Shown one piece after another: positions 22,098 through 32,145 of a stretch of 64,000 bases of DNA; position 1 is the first letter of the stretch; each line of letters opens with the position of its first letter. A program made the translations under genes and the position numbers. Origin of the DNA: Thereva unica (taxonomy: Eukaryota > Arthropoda > Insecta > Diptera > Therevidae); assembly GCA_949987705.1 (NCBI GenBank), contig OX465281.1, forward strand, positions 241,759,143-241,823,142. The letters run 5' to 3'. The notes beneath the pieces were generated by a model. That model was not told where the DNA came from. It ran no database searches and saw only the letters and a program-made list of their open reading frames with translations.

Positions 22098-25000
22098 ATG
22101 CCTAAACAAGTGAAAAATACGAAAGTTTCTAAATCCAAAGACGAAACAATTGATAAGGAAAGTGTAAAAGAAAGTGCGGAAGAGGAACTAGGAGAAATAG
22201 AAGAAAATTCAGGAGGTCCAAGCACAAGCAATAAAACCAACGTAGGAAATTTAATTAAGATGGAGTTTAAAAGTCCGGAAAATCTTGTACTAGATGGGAA
22301 TTTAGCAGAAAATTTTAAAAGATTTAAACAAAAATTTACCATATTTCTGAAAGCATCTGAGAGTGACCAGAAAAGTGAAGAAACACAAGTCGCCATTTTA
22401 CTAAATATAATAGGGGATGATGCTCTTCAGGTATATAATAATATGGAAGTTAGCAAACAGAAAAACGTAAAAGTCGAGACAATATTAAAGGAGTTTGAGT
22501 CTTACTGTAACCCGAAAAGGGATGAGGTATACGAAAGATTTAGATTCTACAGCAGGATACAAGCGGAGGGAGAAGGTTTTGACCACTTTTTATCAGATGT
22601 TAGGCGTCTGGCGAGCACATGTGAATTTTCATCGACGGAAATAGACAAGGCTATTCGTGATAGGTTAATTTTTGGCATAACCTCAAAAAAATGTCAAGAG
22701 AAACTTCTGCAAATTGGGAACATAGCTCTGGATGATGCAATTAAGACATGCCGGCTTTACGAGTTAGACAAGAGACGAGTTGAAGTCGTGCAAGGAGAAA
22801 GGATAAAGCAAATACATGCAGTTAAGGACAAGGGAAGTACCGGAGATAGCAATAATTATAATAAACGAAATAAATTAAAACAAAATGTAATAAGTAAATA
22901 CACTAATAATTCTTATAATTACAGGAAAAAAGACAACAGAGACGATGAAAGAGATTGCTGTGAGAGGTGTTACACGAAACACGAATACAAAAAGTGTCCT
23001 GCTTGGGGTAAATATTGTAAAAAATGTAAACGCCAAAATCATTTTGCTATCGCTTGTAAGGGAAGGAAAGTATCTGAATTAAGAGTGACAAATGTGACGG
23101 AAGCAATCCCACCAGGTGAGGTAAATTATTTCGTGCATGGTTTGGTGAAACAAAATAGTCATTGCTGGTTGGAAAAAATTATAATCGAAAACACACCAGT
23201 ATGGGTAAAACTTGATACGGGTTCGGAGGTCAATGTGCTCCCAATTGAAGTTCTGGAACAGATATTAAACAGAAAGAATCTTAAACTAAGAGATGCCCTT
23301 ACAATTGAGGCATACGGGGGTTTTAAAATTTCGCCACTAGGGGAAATAGAACTAGAATGCAAACTTAGGAATAAAACATACAAGGAGAAATTTATTATAG
23401 TTGATAAATGTGACGGAAATACGGTTCCAATTTTAGGTTTACATTGTTGCACAAAATTCAACCTAGTACAACGAGTTGATACGATTGAAGTCAGAGAAAA
23501 TGATATACTGGAAAAGTATAGGGAAGTTTTTAGCGGAATAGGTAAATTTCCAGGAAAATGTAAGCTTAAAGTTAATGAGAATCTGACACCAGTTGTAAAA
23601 CCACCAAGACGTATACCAAACACTTTATATAAACCGGTTAGTGATACACTTAAAGAATTGGAAAAACTGGGTATTATAGAAAAGGTTGAGAGTCCGAAAG
23701 GATGGGTCAACAACCTTGTTATAGTAGAAAAAACTGATAAAACAATTAGATTATGTATAGACCCGAGAGAACTGAACAAAGCTTTAATACAAGACCATTA
23801 TCTAATTCCTACTATTGAGGAATTGAAAGTAAAATTATGTGGTATGAATTTCTTTACGGTACTGGACTTTAAGCATGGGTTTTGGCAGGTGGAGTTGGAG
23901 CATAACTCAAGTGACTTATGTACTTTTAGCTCCCCAATGGGATATTATAAATTTTGTAGATTGCCGTTCGGATTAAATGTGGCTCCAGAGATCTTTCAAA
24001 GGTACACCCAATTGAATTTCGGGAATATTTCAGGAGCATTTGTTTATTTTGATGATCTCATAATAGCTGGGAAGACAGAACTAGAACATGATGAAAATTT
24101 AATAAAAGTTTTGGAAAGAGCCAGAGAGTTAGGTGTAAAATTTAATCCAGAAAAAATACAATATAGACAAACGCAAGTTAAATATTTAGGTCATAGATTT
24201 TCGGGAGAAGGAGTTTCGGTAGATGAGGATAAGATTAAAGCAATTATGAATATTAAACCACCGAAGAATAAAAAAGATCTACAGAGTATGTTAGGTATGA
24301 TAAATTACTTACGTGCGTTTATACCACACTTAGCAGATATAGTAAACAACTTACATCAATTATTGAAAAAGAACGTAGATTTTATATGGCTAGATAGTCA
24401 TACTGAGACGTTGAAAGAAATCAAAAAAGCAATTAGAGAGGCGCCGACATTGAAGCATTTTAATGAGGAAAAACAAATTGTCTTGCAATGTGACGCATCA
24501 CAATATGGGATAGGCTGTTGCTTGATGCAGGAAGGGGCACCAATTTCATTTGCCTCGAGAGCATTAACACCTACGGAGCAAAACTATGCCCAGCTAGAAA
24601 AGGAATTATTAGCAATAACATTTGCATGTACGAAATTCCATTTCTACATATATGGAAAATCAGTGAGTGTTCAAACAGATCATAAACCATTGGTCACAAT
24701 TATTAATAGAGAACTGGATAAGATCTATTCCACAAGAGTACAAAGGATGAAGCTTAAATTGTTAAAATATAACTTAAAGGTAAATTATGTACCAGGGAAG
24801 TACCTCTATGTTGCAGATTGGCTATCGAGAAATCCGCTAATAGATGAAATTGACACAGAAGAAGAAAATTTTGATGAAATTATACATAGCCTAAATATTA
24901 GTGATAACAGAAAAGAACAAATTGTTACAGAAACTATGAAAGACAAGGAATTACAAAAGGTAATGGATAAGGTACAGAACGGATGGCCAAAGGATAAGAC

Positions 25001-26129
25001 CAAAGTCGATGATGACTTAAAATTTTATTTCAAACTGCGAAATGAAATCTACTGCGAGGAAGGAATATTATTTTATGAGGATAAGGTTATAATACCAAAG
25101 TCACTACAAGAAGAGTATTTAAAAATACTACACACTGATCACTCGGGAATCACCAAGACAAAAAATAAAGCAAAGAACCTGTTATACTGGAAGAATATTA
25201 ACGTGGACATAGAAAGAATGATCGAAAGTTGTCAAGTATGTCAACATAATCAAAGATCTAATATAAAGGAGCCTGCTATAATGCACAATATCCCTCAATT
25301 GCCTTTCATTAAAATTGGACTTGACATTCTAGAATTTGGGAAAGGGTATTATTTGGTGCTCGTTGATTACTTTTCAAGATGGTTGGAAGTATTGCTGTTG
25401 AAAAATAAATCAAGTTCAGAAATAATAAGAAAATTAATGGTGGTCTTCTCAACTCATGGATATCCGAAAGAAATAGTTTCTGATAATTCACCTTTTAACT
25501 GTGCAGAATTACGCAAGTTTGCGGAAGAAATAGGCACAACATTTAATTTTAGTAGTCCTTACTACCCCAAGTCCAATGGGCTCGCAGAGAAATATGTGGG
25601 GATTAGTAAGCAGCTGTTAAAGAAGGCTTTACAAACCAGTACGAATATGCTAGAACTGCTGCAAGAATATCGTAATTCACCGCTTGTGGGAATAGGGTAT
25701 TCCCCATGTCAACTTTTATTCAATCGCAGAATTAGAACCAAAATTCCAATGCATGACAAACTACTAACCCCAAAAGTGAATGAAGATGCCATACAGAAGA
25801 TTCGTCAACAACAACAGAAAATAAGCGCGTTTTATAACAATAGCGCCAAAATTAGGTCAGAAATTAGAGAAGGGGAAGAAGTATGGCTTCAAAAGTGTAA
25901 CAAAAAATGGTATCCTGGTACGATAAAAACTAAAGTCTCGTCACCGAGATCTTTTGTAGTAGAGTTGGAAGATGGGGGTACATACCGACGAAATCAGTAT
26001 CATTTGCGTAAAAGGAAATCTCTTCCTGATGGGATGGCTAAACGTGATCTAAGTATAGTCGAGAATCCAAAGTCACATAACTACAATCTTCGCCCCAGGA
26101 CATCACAGCATCTCATTCATCGCCGCTGA
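22098..26129 (+). CDS. Gag-Pol polyprotein of the Ty3/Gypsy element
   Basis: A single 1343-residue frame. Gag occupies about the first 330 residues and ends with two zinc knuckles (CERCYTKHEYKKC and CKKCKRQNHFAIAC, about residues 288-320). A protease with LDTGSEVNVLP follows near residue 372. The reverse transcriptase has YFDD near 650, RNase H starts around LQCDASQYGIG near 795, and the integrase has an HHCC finger near 1010-1055. Integrase catalytic residues lie in GLDILEF (near 1074), VSDNSPF (near 1127) and KSNGLAEK (near 1165). Gag and Pol are in one frame with no frameshift. The ATG at 22,098 is 43 bases past the primer site. No internal stops or missing catalytic residues were seen, so the product could be functional. 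Confidence 0.93.
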   Translation: MPKQVKNTKVSKSKDETIDKESVKESAEEELGEIEENSGGPSTSNKTNVGNLIKMEFKSPENLVLDGNLAENFKRFKQKFTIFLKASESDQKSEETQVAILLNIIGDDALQVYNNMEVSKQKNVKVETILKEFESYCNPKRDEVYERFRFYSRIQAEGEGFDHFLSDVRRLASTCEFSSTEIDKAIRDRLIFGITSKKCQEKLLQIGNIALDDAIKTCRLYELDKRRVEVVQGERIKQIHAVKDKGSTGDSNNYNKRNKLKQNVISKYTNNSYNYRKKDNRDDERDCCERCYTKHEYKKCPAWGKYCKKCKRQNHFAIACKGRKVSELRVTNVTEAIPPGEVNYFVHGLVKQNSHCWLEKIIIENTPVWVKLDTGSEVNVLPIEVLEQILNRKNLKLRDALTIEAYGGFKISPLGEIELECKLRNKTYKEKFIIVDKCDGNTVPILGLHCCTKFNLVQRVDTIEVRENDILEKYREVFSGIGKFPGKCKLKVNENLTPVVKPPRRIPNTLYKPVSDTLKELEKLGIIEKVESPKGWVNNLVIVEKTDKTIRLCIDPRELNKALIQDHYLIPTIEELKVKLCGMNFFTVLDFKHGFWQVELEHNSSDLCTFSSPMGYYKFCRLPFGLNVAPEIFQRYTQLNFGNISGAFVYFDDLIIAGKTELEHDENLIKVLERARELGVKFNPEKIQYRQTQVKYLGHRFSGEGVSVDEDKIKAIMNIKPPKNKKDLQSMLGMINYLRAFIPHLADIVNNLHQLLKKNVDFIWLDSHTETLKEIKKAIREAPTLKHFNEEKQIVLQCDASQYGIGCCLMQEGAPISFASRALTPTEQNYAQLEKELLAITFACTKFHFYIYGKSVSVQTDHKPLVTIINRELDKIYSTRVQRMKLKLLKYNLKVNYVPGKYLYVADWLSRNPLIDEIDTEEENFDEIIHSLNISDNRKEQIVTETMKDKELQKVMDKVQNGWPKDKTKVDDDLKFYFKLRNEIYCEEGILFYEDKVIIPKSLQEEYLKILHTDHSGITKTKNKAKNLLYWKNINVDIERMIESCQVCQHNQRSNIKEPAIMHNIPQLPFIKIGLDILEFGKGYYLVLVDYFSRWLEVLLLKNKSSSEIIRKLMVVFSTHGYPKEIVSDNSPFNCAELRKFAEEIGTTFNFSSPYYPKSNGLAEKYVGISKQLLKKALQTSTNMLELLQEYRNSPLVGIGYSPCQLLFNRRIRTKIPMHDKLLTPKVNEDAIQKIRQQQQKISAFYNNSAKIRSEIREGEEVWLQKCNKKWYPGTIKTKVSSPRSFVVELEDGGTYRRNQYHLRKRKSLPDGMAKRDLSIVENPKSHNYNLRPRTSQHLIHRR

Positions 26130-26148
26130 TGTTACTAACAAATTATTG

Positions 26149-26149
<1 letters not shown>

Positions 26150-26188
<39 letters not shown>

Positions 26189-26230
26189 TATATCTATATA
26201 TAATTATAACACTTAAATTAAGGAGGGAGA
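26150..26230 (+). promoter_or_regulatory. 3' untranslated A-run and polypurine tract
   Basis: A long A-run (about 26,153-26,185) follows the Gag-Pol stop. AAGGAGGGAGA immediately before the right LTR is the expected plus-strand primer for reverse transcription. Confidence 0.75.
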
Positions 26231-26426
26231 TGTCATAATGTGAATAGAGACATCTATTGTCATAATGTGAATAGAGACATCTATTACATGTTTTTGAATA
26301 AATTATGTACAATATTTGTAGTTAAAGAAGAAGAAGGCACTTGTATTTCAATTGCTCAAGCCACTTGAATTGTAACCTCTGTAATGTAAAGTTAAAAGAA
26401 TAAAGAAATGTGAAAACAATAAAACA
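26231..26426 (+). repeat. 3' LTR
   Basis: By eye a base-for-base match to the 5' LTR over 196 bp. It is followed by the second ATAAG target copy and then by the interrupted LINE frame. Confidence 0.93.
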
Positions 26427-26431
26427 ATAAG

Positions 26432-27354
26432 AATGCCGTGGAGGCAGGAGAGCGTTTAGCTCGGAGGAACAGTCACTGTGATAGTAGCGATAAAATTTTG
26501 TCAATGCTGCTACATTCCTACGGTGGCTGAGGGGGTCGATGGTGGAGCAAGCGGTATCGTCGTCAATTAATTTAAGGGCCTTTTTTTGGACCTTATCTAA
26601 CCATGCCAAGGTGGTTATTGGAGCGCCGCCCCAAACGAGGGAGTTGTATTCGAGAAGAGGCCGAATGTAGGATTTGTAAATAACAGCACGGGCCAATGGC
26701 TGGAGGAGGAACTTACACCTCTTAAGAAATCCCAAGCACTGAGATCCTTGTTTGGCGATTTGGAATATGTGGTCATTCCATCGCAAGTCCTTGGCTAATG
26801 GCACGCCTAAGATGTGTAAGGATGGTTCGGCCATGAGTTGAACTTCATTCACTTTCAAGGGTGGAGGGGTGTTGAACTTCTTTTTGGAGATAAGACAATA
26901 CTTGGTTTTGGCGGGGTTGAATTCAACACGATTCTTCTCTCCCCACTTTAGAATCAGTTCAATGTCGTTATTGATAGAGTTGGACATACGTTCGCGATCA
27001 TCAAGACAGGATCTGGCATGAGTCTGCCTTGTATCGAAGCTGTACGAGTACCGTAAAGTACCGTCGTCAGCGAAGCTGAGAAGTGGGTTGGAGGGGATTG
27101 AAAGAAGGTCATTTATAAAGATAAGGAATAGGGCCGGAGATAAGATTGACCCCTGGGGGACACCCGCCGAGATCGGGTGGGATGCGGATTTGACGCCATC
27201 CAATATTACTTTGATTGAACGGCCGAAAAGGAAATTCTTGATCCACTTCTGTAGAAGTGAGTCGACTCCAATAGCTTTGAGTTTGGCTAACAGGGCTGAG
27301 TGCCAAACTCTATCGAAAGCCTTGGAGATATCTAGAGCAACCAGACTAGACACA
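26432..27354 (-). pseudogene. Inserted Jockey-like LINE, polymerase part
   Basis: The minus strand has a long open stretch: LVALDISKAFDRVWHSALL, GVPQGSILSPALFLIFIND, SFADDGTLRYSYSF (active site FADD), NRVEFNPAKTKYCLIS, LHILGVPLAKDLRWNDHI and SYIRPLLEYNSLVWGGAP. It joins the 3' part at 21,853 when the LTR element and one ATAAG are removed. The copy is truncated at its 5' end just before LVALDISKAF and so lacks the endonuclease. The frame is largely intact. Confidence 0.85.
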
Positions 27355-28590
27355 CTTTGACAGAGTGTGGCACCCCGCTCTGTTAACTAAACTCCAGGCT
27401 ATTGGTATTGACTTCGTTGTAAGATCTGGATTAAGAGCTTCCTTTCGGGCCGTTCAATCAAGGTAGTATTGGATGGCGTCGAACCCGACCCCCACGCCAT
27501 CTCCGCAGGTGTTCCCCAGGGCTCAATTCTATCACAAGCTCTCTTCCTAGTTTTTATAAATGACCTACTCTCAATCCCTTCCAACCCACTCCACTGCTTT
27601 GCCGACGACAATACCCTACGGTACTCCTATGGCTTCGATACTGTAGGACAAGCACGCGCCAGACCTTGTCTGCATTATCGCAATCTCATGTCCATTTCAA
27701 TCAACAGGGACATCGAACGAATTCTTGAATGGGGCCGCAAGAACCGTGTCGAATTCAATGCATCCAAAACGAAGTACTGTCTCATCTCCAATAAAACCTG
27801 CACCGACCCTCCTTCTATTTCAGTGGACAATAAAAACCTACCGGCAGAACCGTCTTTAAACATCCTAGGCATAACATTATCCGAAGATCTGCGGTGGAAT
27901 AACCACATATTCCAAATCGCTAAACAAGCATCGCAATGCCTGGGATTCCTGAAAAGATGCAAATTCCTCCTTCAGCCGTCGGCCAGGGCTACAATCTACA
28001 AGTCCTACATTCGTCCCCGCCTCGAATACAACTCGTATATTTGGGATGGGGCCCCGAGAACCACCTTAGCCTGGCTGGAGAAGGTGCAAAGTCGCGCTCT
28101 CAAACTTATTGGCGCCATTTGCTCCTCAATTGACTCATTAAGCCACCGTAGGAATGTAGCAGCCCTTGCAAAATTTTACCGATTTTAATACAACGATTGC
28201 TCTACTGAAATAAGTAACCTCATGCCTCCACAGCTACTTTTCTCCCGCAACACTAGACTTGCCCGCTCGGCTCACCCTTATAGTCTACAGCCCTTATCTT
28301 CGCGCACACTCCGATTTAGAAATTCGTTTATAACAAGAACAACGCGACTGTGGAACAACTTACCTCAGTCAATTTTCCCGAACTCATACAACACCCAAGA
28401 GTTCAAGCGCAAGGTTCACCACCATCTCCTTCAACACTCACCCGACTCCCCCTCATCTATCCTATCTTCATCTCTCTCCTTCGAGCTAAGCTTACTACTA
28501 GACATTGCACCATGATGTGTACGACATGACGGACTAGTAGTACAAAGGATGACACCTACGCTAAGACTATCATATAAAAAAAAAAGATAT
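27355..28590 (+). pseudogene. Jockey-like LINE, 3' part (polymerase end and tail)
   Basis: It continues the plus-strand LINE interrupted at 21,500. It resumes exactly at GACAGAGTGTGGCACCCCGC (the DRVWHPALL region) and proceeds through GVPQGSILSQALFLVFIND, CFADDNTLRYSYGFDT, NRVEFNASKTKYCLIS and SYIRPRLEYNSYIWDGAP to SHRRNVAALAKFYRF. A C-terminal stretch at 28,222-28,515 (TRLARSAHPYSLQPL, RTTRLWNNLPQSIFP) is one frameshift away. The 3' end finishes in an A-run near 28,576-28,585. Confidence 0.85.
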
Positions 28591-28594
28591 ATTC

Positions 28595-31030
28595 CCCTCA
28601 GGTGGTGTTGTGATTTCTTCTTCTTCTTTCCACCCTTGACTGAATTAGAATCTTACTCTTGTCTGCACTTATTTGCAGCCCTAACTGTTTAGCCCCATCT
28701 AATTCTCTGAATATTTCTCTAAGGTATGACAGTGATCTGACAAGGCAGTTTATATCGTCGGCATATCCTACCAGTTGTTTTGATTTGTTAAGCAGGGTTC
28801 CGTTCGCATCAATGTTTACTTTGCGAATTACTCCTTCTATTCAGATATTAAATAGCATGGGTACTAGCCATCGCCCTGCTTTTAGCCTTTCTTGACTGGG
28901 AAGGACTCCGTCAATTCTCCTTGCATTCTGACTGTACACCTTGTATTATCCATTTTCATTTTTGTCAACTTTACTATGTATCGTGGTGTGTTCCCTGTCA
29001 ACGCTATCGTATGCTTGTTTAAAATCAATGAATGGTTGATTCACTTCGACATTGTATTCCCAGCATTTTCGGAGGATTTGCCTTATTGAAAAAAATCGAT
29101 TCATTGTTGATCAATTTCTTCTGAATCCAGCTTGGATTCACTTATTGCGGCTTCTGCATAAGGTTCCAGTCTAGCTTTAATTATGTTTGTCATTATTTTA
29201 TATACTGTCCAAAAAGTTATGCCTCTATGGTTTCCACAGTTGAATTTATCTCCTTTCTTGTGTATTGGGCAGATAATGTTTTACTCCCAATCTTCAGGCA
29301 TTTTTTTGTTTCCTCCATATGCAGCATAGTAATTCATGTAAAGCGATTCGCCTCCTTGTTTAATCAACTCTGCTAGGATGTTATCAATTTCTGGTGATTT
29401 GTTGTTTTTTAAGGATTGTTTGGCACTCTGTAATTCTTCCAGGGTTGGTACATTTGTTTCTCTGGTGTCATCGTTATGCAGTAGACGGAAATCTGGTACA
29501 TGTCTGGTGCTTTCATTTGCGTTCAGCAGCTCGCTAAAAAATTCCTTCCACCGTTTCTTTACATCTTCGCTGCCTGTAACTATAGTGCCTTCTTTTGTTC
29601 TATATATACAGGAGCAGGGGCGGCGCTTTTATAGGTGCGAATGGTGCACTTGCACAGGGCGCAATTAATCAGGGGCGCAATGTCAGATATTAAGATTTTA
29701 AAAAAAAATTCACAAATCTGTCACAGGGAAATTTCATTTCTCCTCTCGGAGGAAGATTTAAGCTTCGAGATTCGAGAAATTTGGGAAAAAATCTTCCAAG
29801 TGAGAAAAAAATTTGGAGCACTTTTTGAAATTTCTGTAAAAAGCACCATATTCACTCATACAAGAGAAAATTTGGTCCAAATGCTCTTACCGTACTTTTA
29901 AATTCTATTTCAAGAATGGTTAAAAGAGATACATGAACGAAATGAGAAGAACAAAACTCCTTGTGGCGAGAACTCCTCTTCAATTGCTCTTTTTCATTTG
30001 TTCCTTTATACCCCGGCTTCACCGCCCTGAGTTCAATATAGTTCAACTCAATCCATATCGGTTGACATGTTCAGTTCATGCTTGAAATTTTTGTTGCTTT
30101 TTCGCCAGAAGTTAGATAAAGCTCACTAGAATGATATTCCATTATTCCAGTTGATTACTCTCCTTTGAGCAGGCTTTTACATTCAATCTCAATTTCATGT
30201 TCTATTGGGCGAACTCAGGCTTAATTTTTCTTGAGTTCAATATGTTAAAATGTATGGGGAAAATTGAAGCTCAGTACACCAATTTGCTCAAGCGATCGTT
30301 TGTGTGTTTTCTATTGTTCTTAACCGCGTTCAAAAATGAACAGCTTATGGGGCGCCATGTTGGATTGTGCATCGGGCGCAAACACCCCAAACGCCGGCTC
30401 TGTACAGGAGGAAGGTTTTGGACAAAGTTTTCCTCTGCTCTTAGGCTGTAATTGTTGAGGAATTGCCTTTTCTTCTTCCTGCAAATGTTTTTTGCGGTTC
30501 TTCTTGTTTCCTCGTATTTCAATTTCTTGCTCCTCGTCGATCTCTCTATGTATATTTTCCTGTTTCTATTTCTGGCCTCTATAGCTGCTTTGCATTCCTC
30601 GTCGTACCAATCACTGGCTCTGGCTGTGCGTTTGTAGTCTACAGTTTCCTTGGTGACATCTGTCAGTATCATCTTCAGTCTTGTCCATTTTACCTCAAAT
30701 GTATCCGCATTATTTATGCTTAGACTTGGACCTATCCTTTCTACTAAAGTTGCCTGATATCTCTCCAATACGGTCGGTTCTTGGAGGCGATCAACGTCGA
30801 ATTTCTTTAGTTTGTTTTTTTTTTCCTTGAACGGACAGCCGACATCTGAATCTAGCTTTAACTAGGAAGTGGTCCGATTCACAATTCGCACCTCTGCAGC
30901 ATTTTACTTAGAGGATACTGAAAGCTGCCCTTATGTCTATGAGAATGTGGTGTATTTGATTGTAGTATCTTTCGCGGGGGACTGCCATGTGTATTTGTGA
31001 ATTTCTTTTCTTGGGAAATATGTATCACTG
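28595..31030 (-). pseudogene. RTE-type LINE, endonuclease and polymerase part, degenerate
   Basis: On the minus strand from the right: an endonuclease tail near 30,950-30,850 (broken), then a linker 30,768-30,412 (DYKRTARASDWYDEECKAAI, RKKKRQFLNNYSLRAEEN). Polymerase remnants run from about 29,600 to 28,600 (VPTLEELQSAKQSLKNN, LNKSKQLVGYADDINCLVRS). Stops are common. A 789-bp hAT-type MITE interrupts it. It probably joins 19,640-20,065 as one copy split by the plus-strand LINE. Confidence 0.7.
29615..30403. mobile_element. hAT-type MITE with 8-bp target duplication
   Basis: TACAGGAG occurs on both sides (29,607-29,614 and 30,404-30,411). Ends are CAGGGGCGGCGC and, reversed, CAGAGCCGGCG. Subterminal sequence (ATAGGTGCGAATGGTGCA; ATCGGGCGCAAACACC) is shared with copies at about 43,151, 43,878 and 60,633. 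It lies in the linker region of the RTE LINE. Confidence 0.85.
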
Positions 31031-31132
31031 ATCTTAAGCTACCAAAAAAAAAACAGTTTTTGAAAGAAAGAAATTTTATTAAATTTACTACAACTTTCAT
31101 ATCAAAATCAGTCTATATAATCTCTTGATCAT

Positions 31133-31456
31133 TTAATGCCCACGACGTCCCAAGCGTACCTTGAACACCCTACGCCTGCGTGCTGGAGCTCTTCTCAAAC
31201 CAACTCGGAATCTGCGTGTCCTACGAGCCTCGCGCTCTGATTCGTTCTCGTGTCCTTGTCCATCAACACTGAAAAGGGTCTCTGGTTGGTCCTCTTCTTC
31301 AACTGGGATAACAGCTCCGTCATCACCACCATCGATCACTCTCAGAAATACGCCTTGATCCAAAGTGTCTTCAGATTCATCTTCGTATCCTTGAGGGAAA
31401 CTGTACGAAACAGCGATGAATAAAGCAAGAGTTGCGATGATCAAAAAGGACTTCAT
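31133..31456 (-). CDS. Family A secreted cationic peptide precursor, A1
   Basis: A 107-residue single-exon precursor. A signal peptide of about 19 residues (MKSFLIIATLALFIAVSYS) is followed by FPQG. An acidic pro-region (YEDESEDTLDQGVFLRVIDG) leads into ETLFSVDGQGHENESEREAR, and RRTRR precedes the C-terminus. The predicted mature peptide starts FRVGLRRAPARRRRVFKVRL and ends GRRGH: 25 residues, 10 Arg, 1 Lys, no acidic residue and no Cys. Hydrophobic and basic residues alternate in two segments around a Pro, suggesting an amphipathic beta hairpin. The gene is divergent from B1, and family members likely act outside the cell. An antimicrobial role is inferred from architecture only. Confidence 0.88.
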   Translation of the reverse strand: MKSFLIIATLALFIAVSYSFPQGYEDESEDTLDQGVFLRVIDGGDDGAVIPVEEEDQPETLFSVDGQGHENESEREARRTRRFRVGLRRAPARRRRVFKVRLGRRGH

Positions 31457-32145
31457 TGTAATTTTTTAGGTTTCTTCGGTTGTTTGTGGTAAAACTGTTT
31501 GAGTTAAACTGTGCTTTGAAAGTGGATGACTTTGAGTTTATATAGGAAGTTTCGATGGACACGCAAGGTCATGGAAGATTCCTAGAAATATTTTATGACT
31601 TGAACTTTTAGAAAAAACTTATTTTGAATTTTTACGTTTTGGTTTGTTGACAAAAATTTCAAAACATAAACAGCACAATCAACCGAAACGGATCTGTTTG
31701 TTTGGACTATTTTAATTCCAGACGCCTCTTCCGTGACCCACACGTCAAACCTTTATTGGCGGCAGGATAAACACCTTCAGGCGCCAGCGCCAACGTTGAT
31801 AGTTCATTGGAACTAATGCAAATCTGAACCAGTTTTGCATGAGTCGCACAACTATAAGTCACCGAACTGTTTATATTTTTCTATCGTCATTTACGATTTT
31901 GATGAAAGTCCACCAGCGTTGAAATAGTAAACAAACAAAATGTTTCGGGGAGTTGCATTTTCAGATTTTGGGTTATTGTTTTGGGGATTTTCCTTGCTAG
32001 GAATATTCCTAAATTGCTCTAGGAGGATACTGATTCCAGACGCCTCTTCCGCGATCCACTACTCTAGGAGGATACTATATAAGTCCAAGGCGGTTTGAGA
32101 TCAAGCATAGTTTCTCTCAAAAAGTCCAAGTTAAAATCAAGTAAA
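31457..32145. promoter_or_regulatory. Bidirectional promoter of unit 1 (A1/B1)
   Basis: The A1 side has TATATAAA on minus (31,537-31,544) and GGAATCTTCC on minus (31,573-31,582). Between the genes lie ATAAGTCACCGAACTG (from 31,854) and GTAAACAA (31,927-31,934, a forkhead-type site). The B1 side has GGGGATTTTCC (31,983-31,993, a textbook NF-kB-type site), GGAATATTCC (32,000-32,009) and TATATAAG (32,076-32,083). A 45-bp segment at 32,032-32,076 is extra relative to the other units. It contains a copy of ATTCCAGACGCCTCTTCC from 31,715, so the B1 promoter has been rearranged. Confidence 0.7.

Larger units (their letters stand above)
21859..26426 (+). mobile_element. Intact Ty3/Gypsy LTR retrotransposon
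   Basis: A 4.57-kb element with 196-bp LTRs at 21,859-22,054 and 26,231-26,426, starting TGTCATAATG and ending AATAAAACA; the two LTRs look identical. The target duplication is ATAAG (21,854-21,858 and 26,427-26,431). A primer-binding site TGGCGCAGTCG follows the left LTR, a type used by tRNA-Ser-primed Gypsy elements. A purine tract AAGGAGGGAGA precedes the right LTR. One long open frame encodes Gag and Pol, and no env-like frame is present. Identical LTRs and an unbroken frame point to a recent insertion. The tRNA-Ser-type primer site and fused Gag-Pol recall the Mag clade, but that assignment is tentative. Confidence 0.93.

Noticed and set aside
22098..26129. Endogenous virus with envelope (errantivirus)
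   Set aside because: No third frame between pol and the 3' LTR; only an A-run and purine tract are present.
31161..31358. Conserved antisense frames opposite the A genes (also near 37,868, 42,580, 49,752 and 59,524)
   Set aside because: They recur only because the sense sequence is conserved. They lack promoters and differ freely where the sense strand is constrained.
32095..32145. N-terminal extension of family B proteins (also at 38,754, 41,892 and 49,059)
   Set aside because: It begins with a non-ATG codon, overlaps the likely transcription start just after the TATA box and would bury the signal peptide. The ATG giving 99 residues is preferred.
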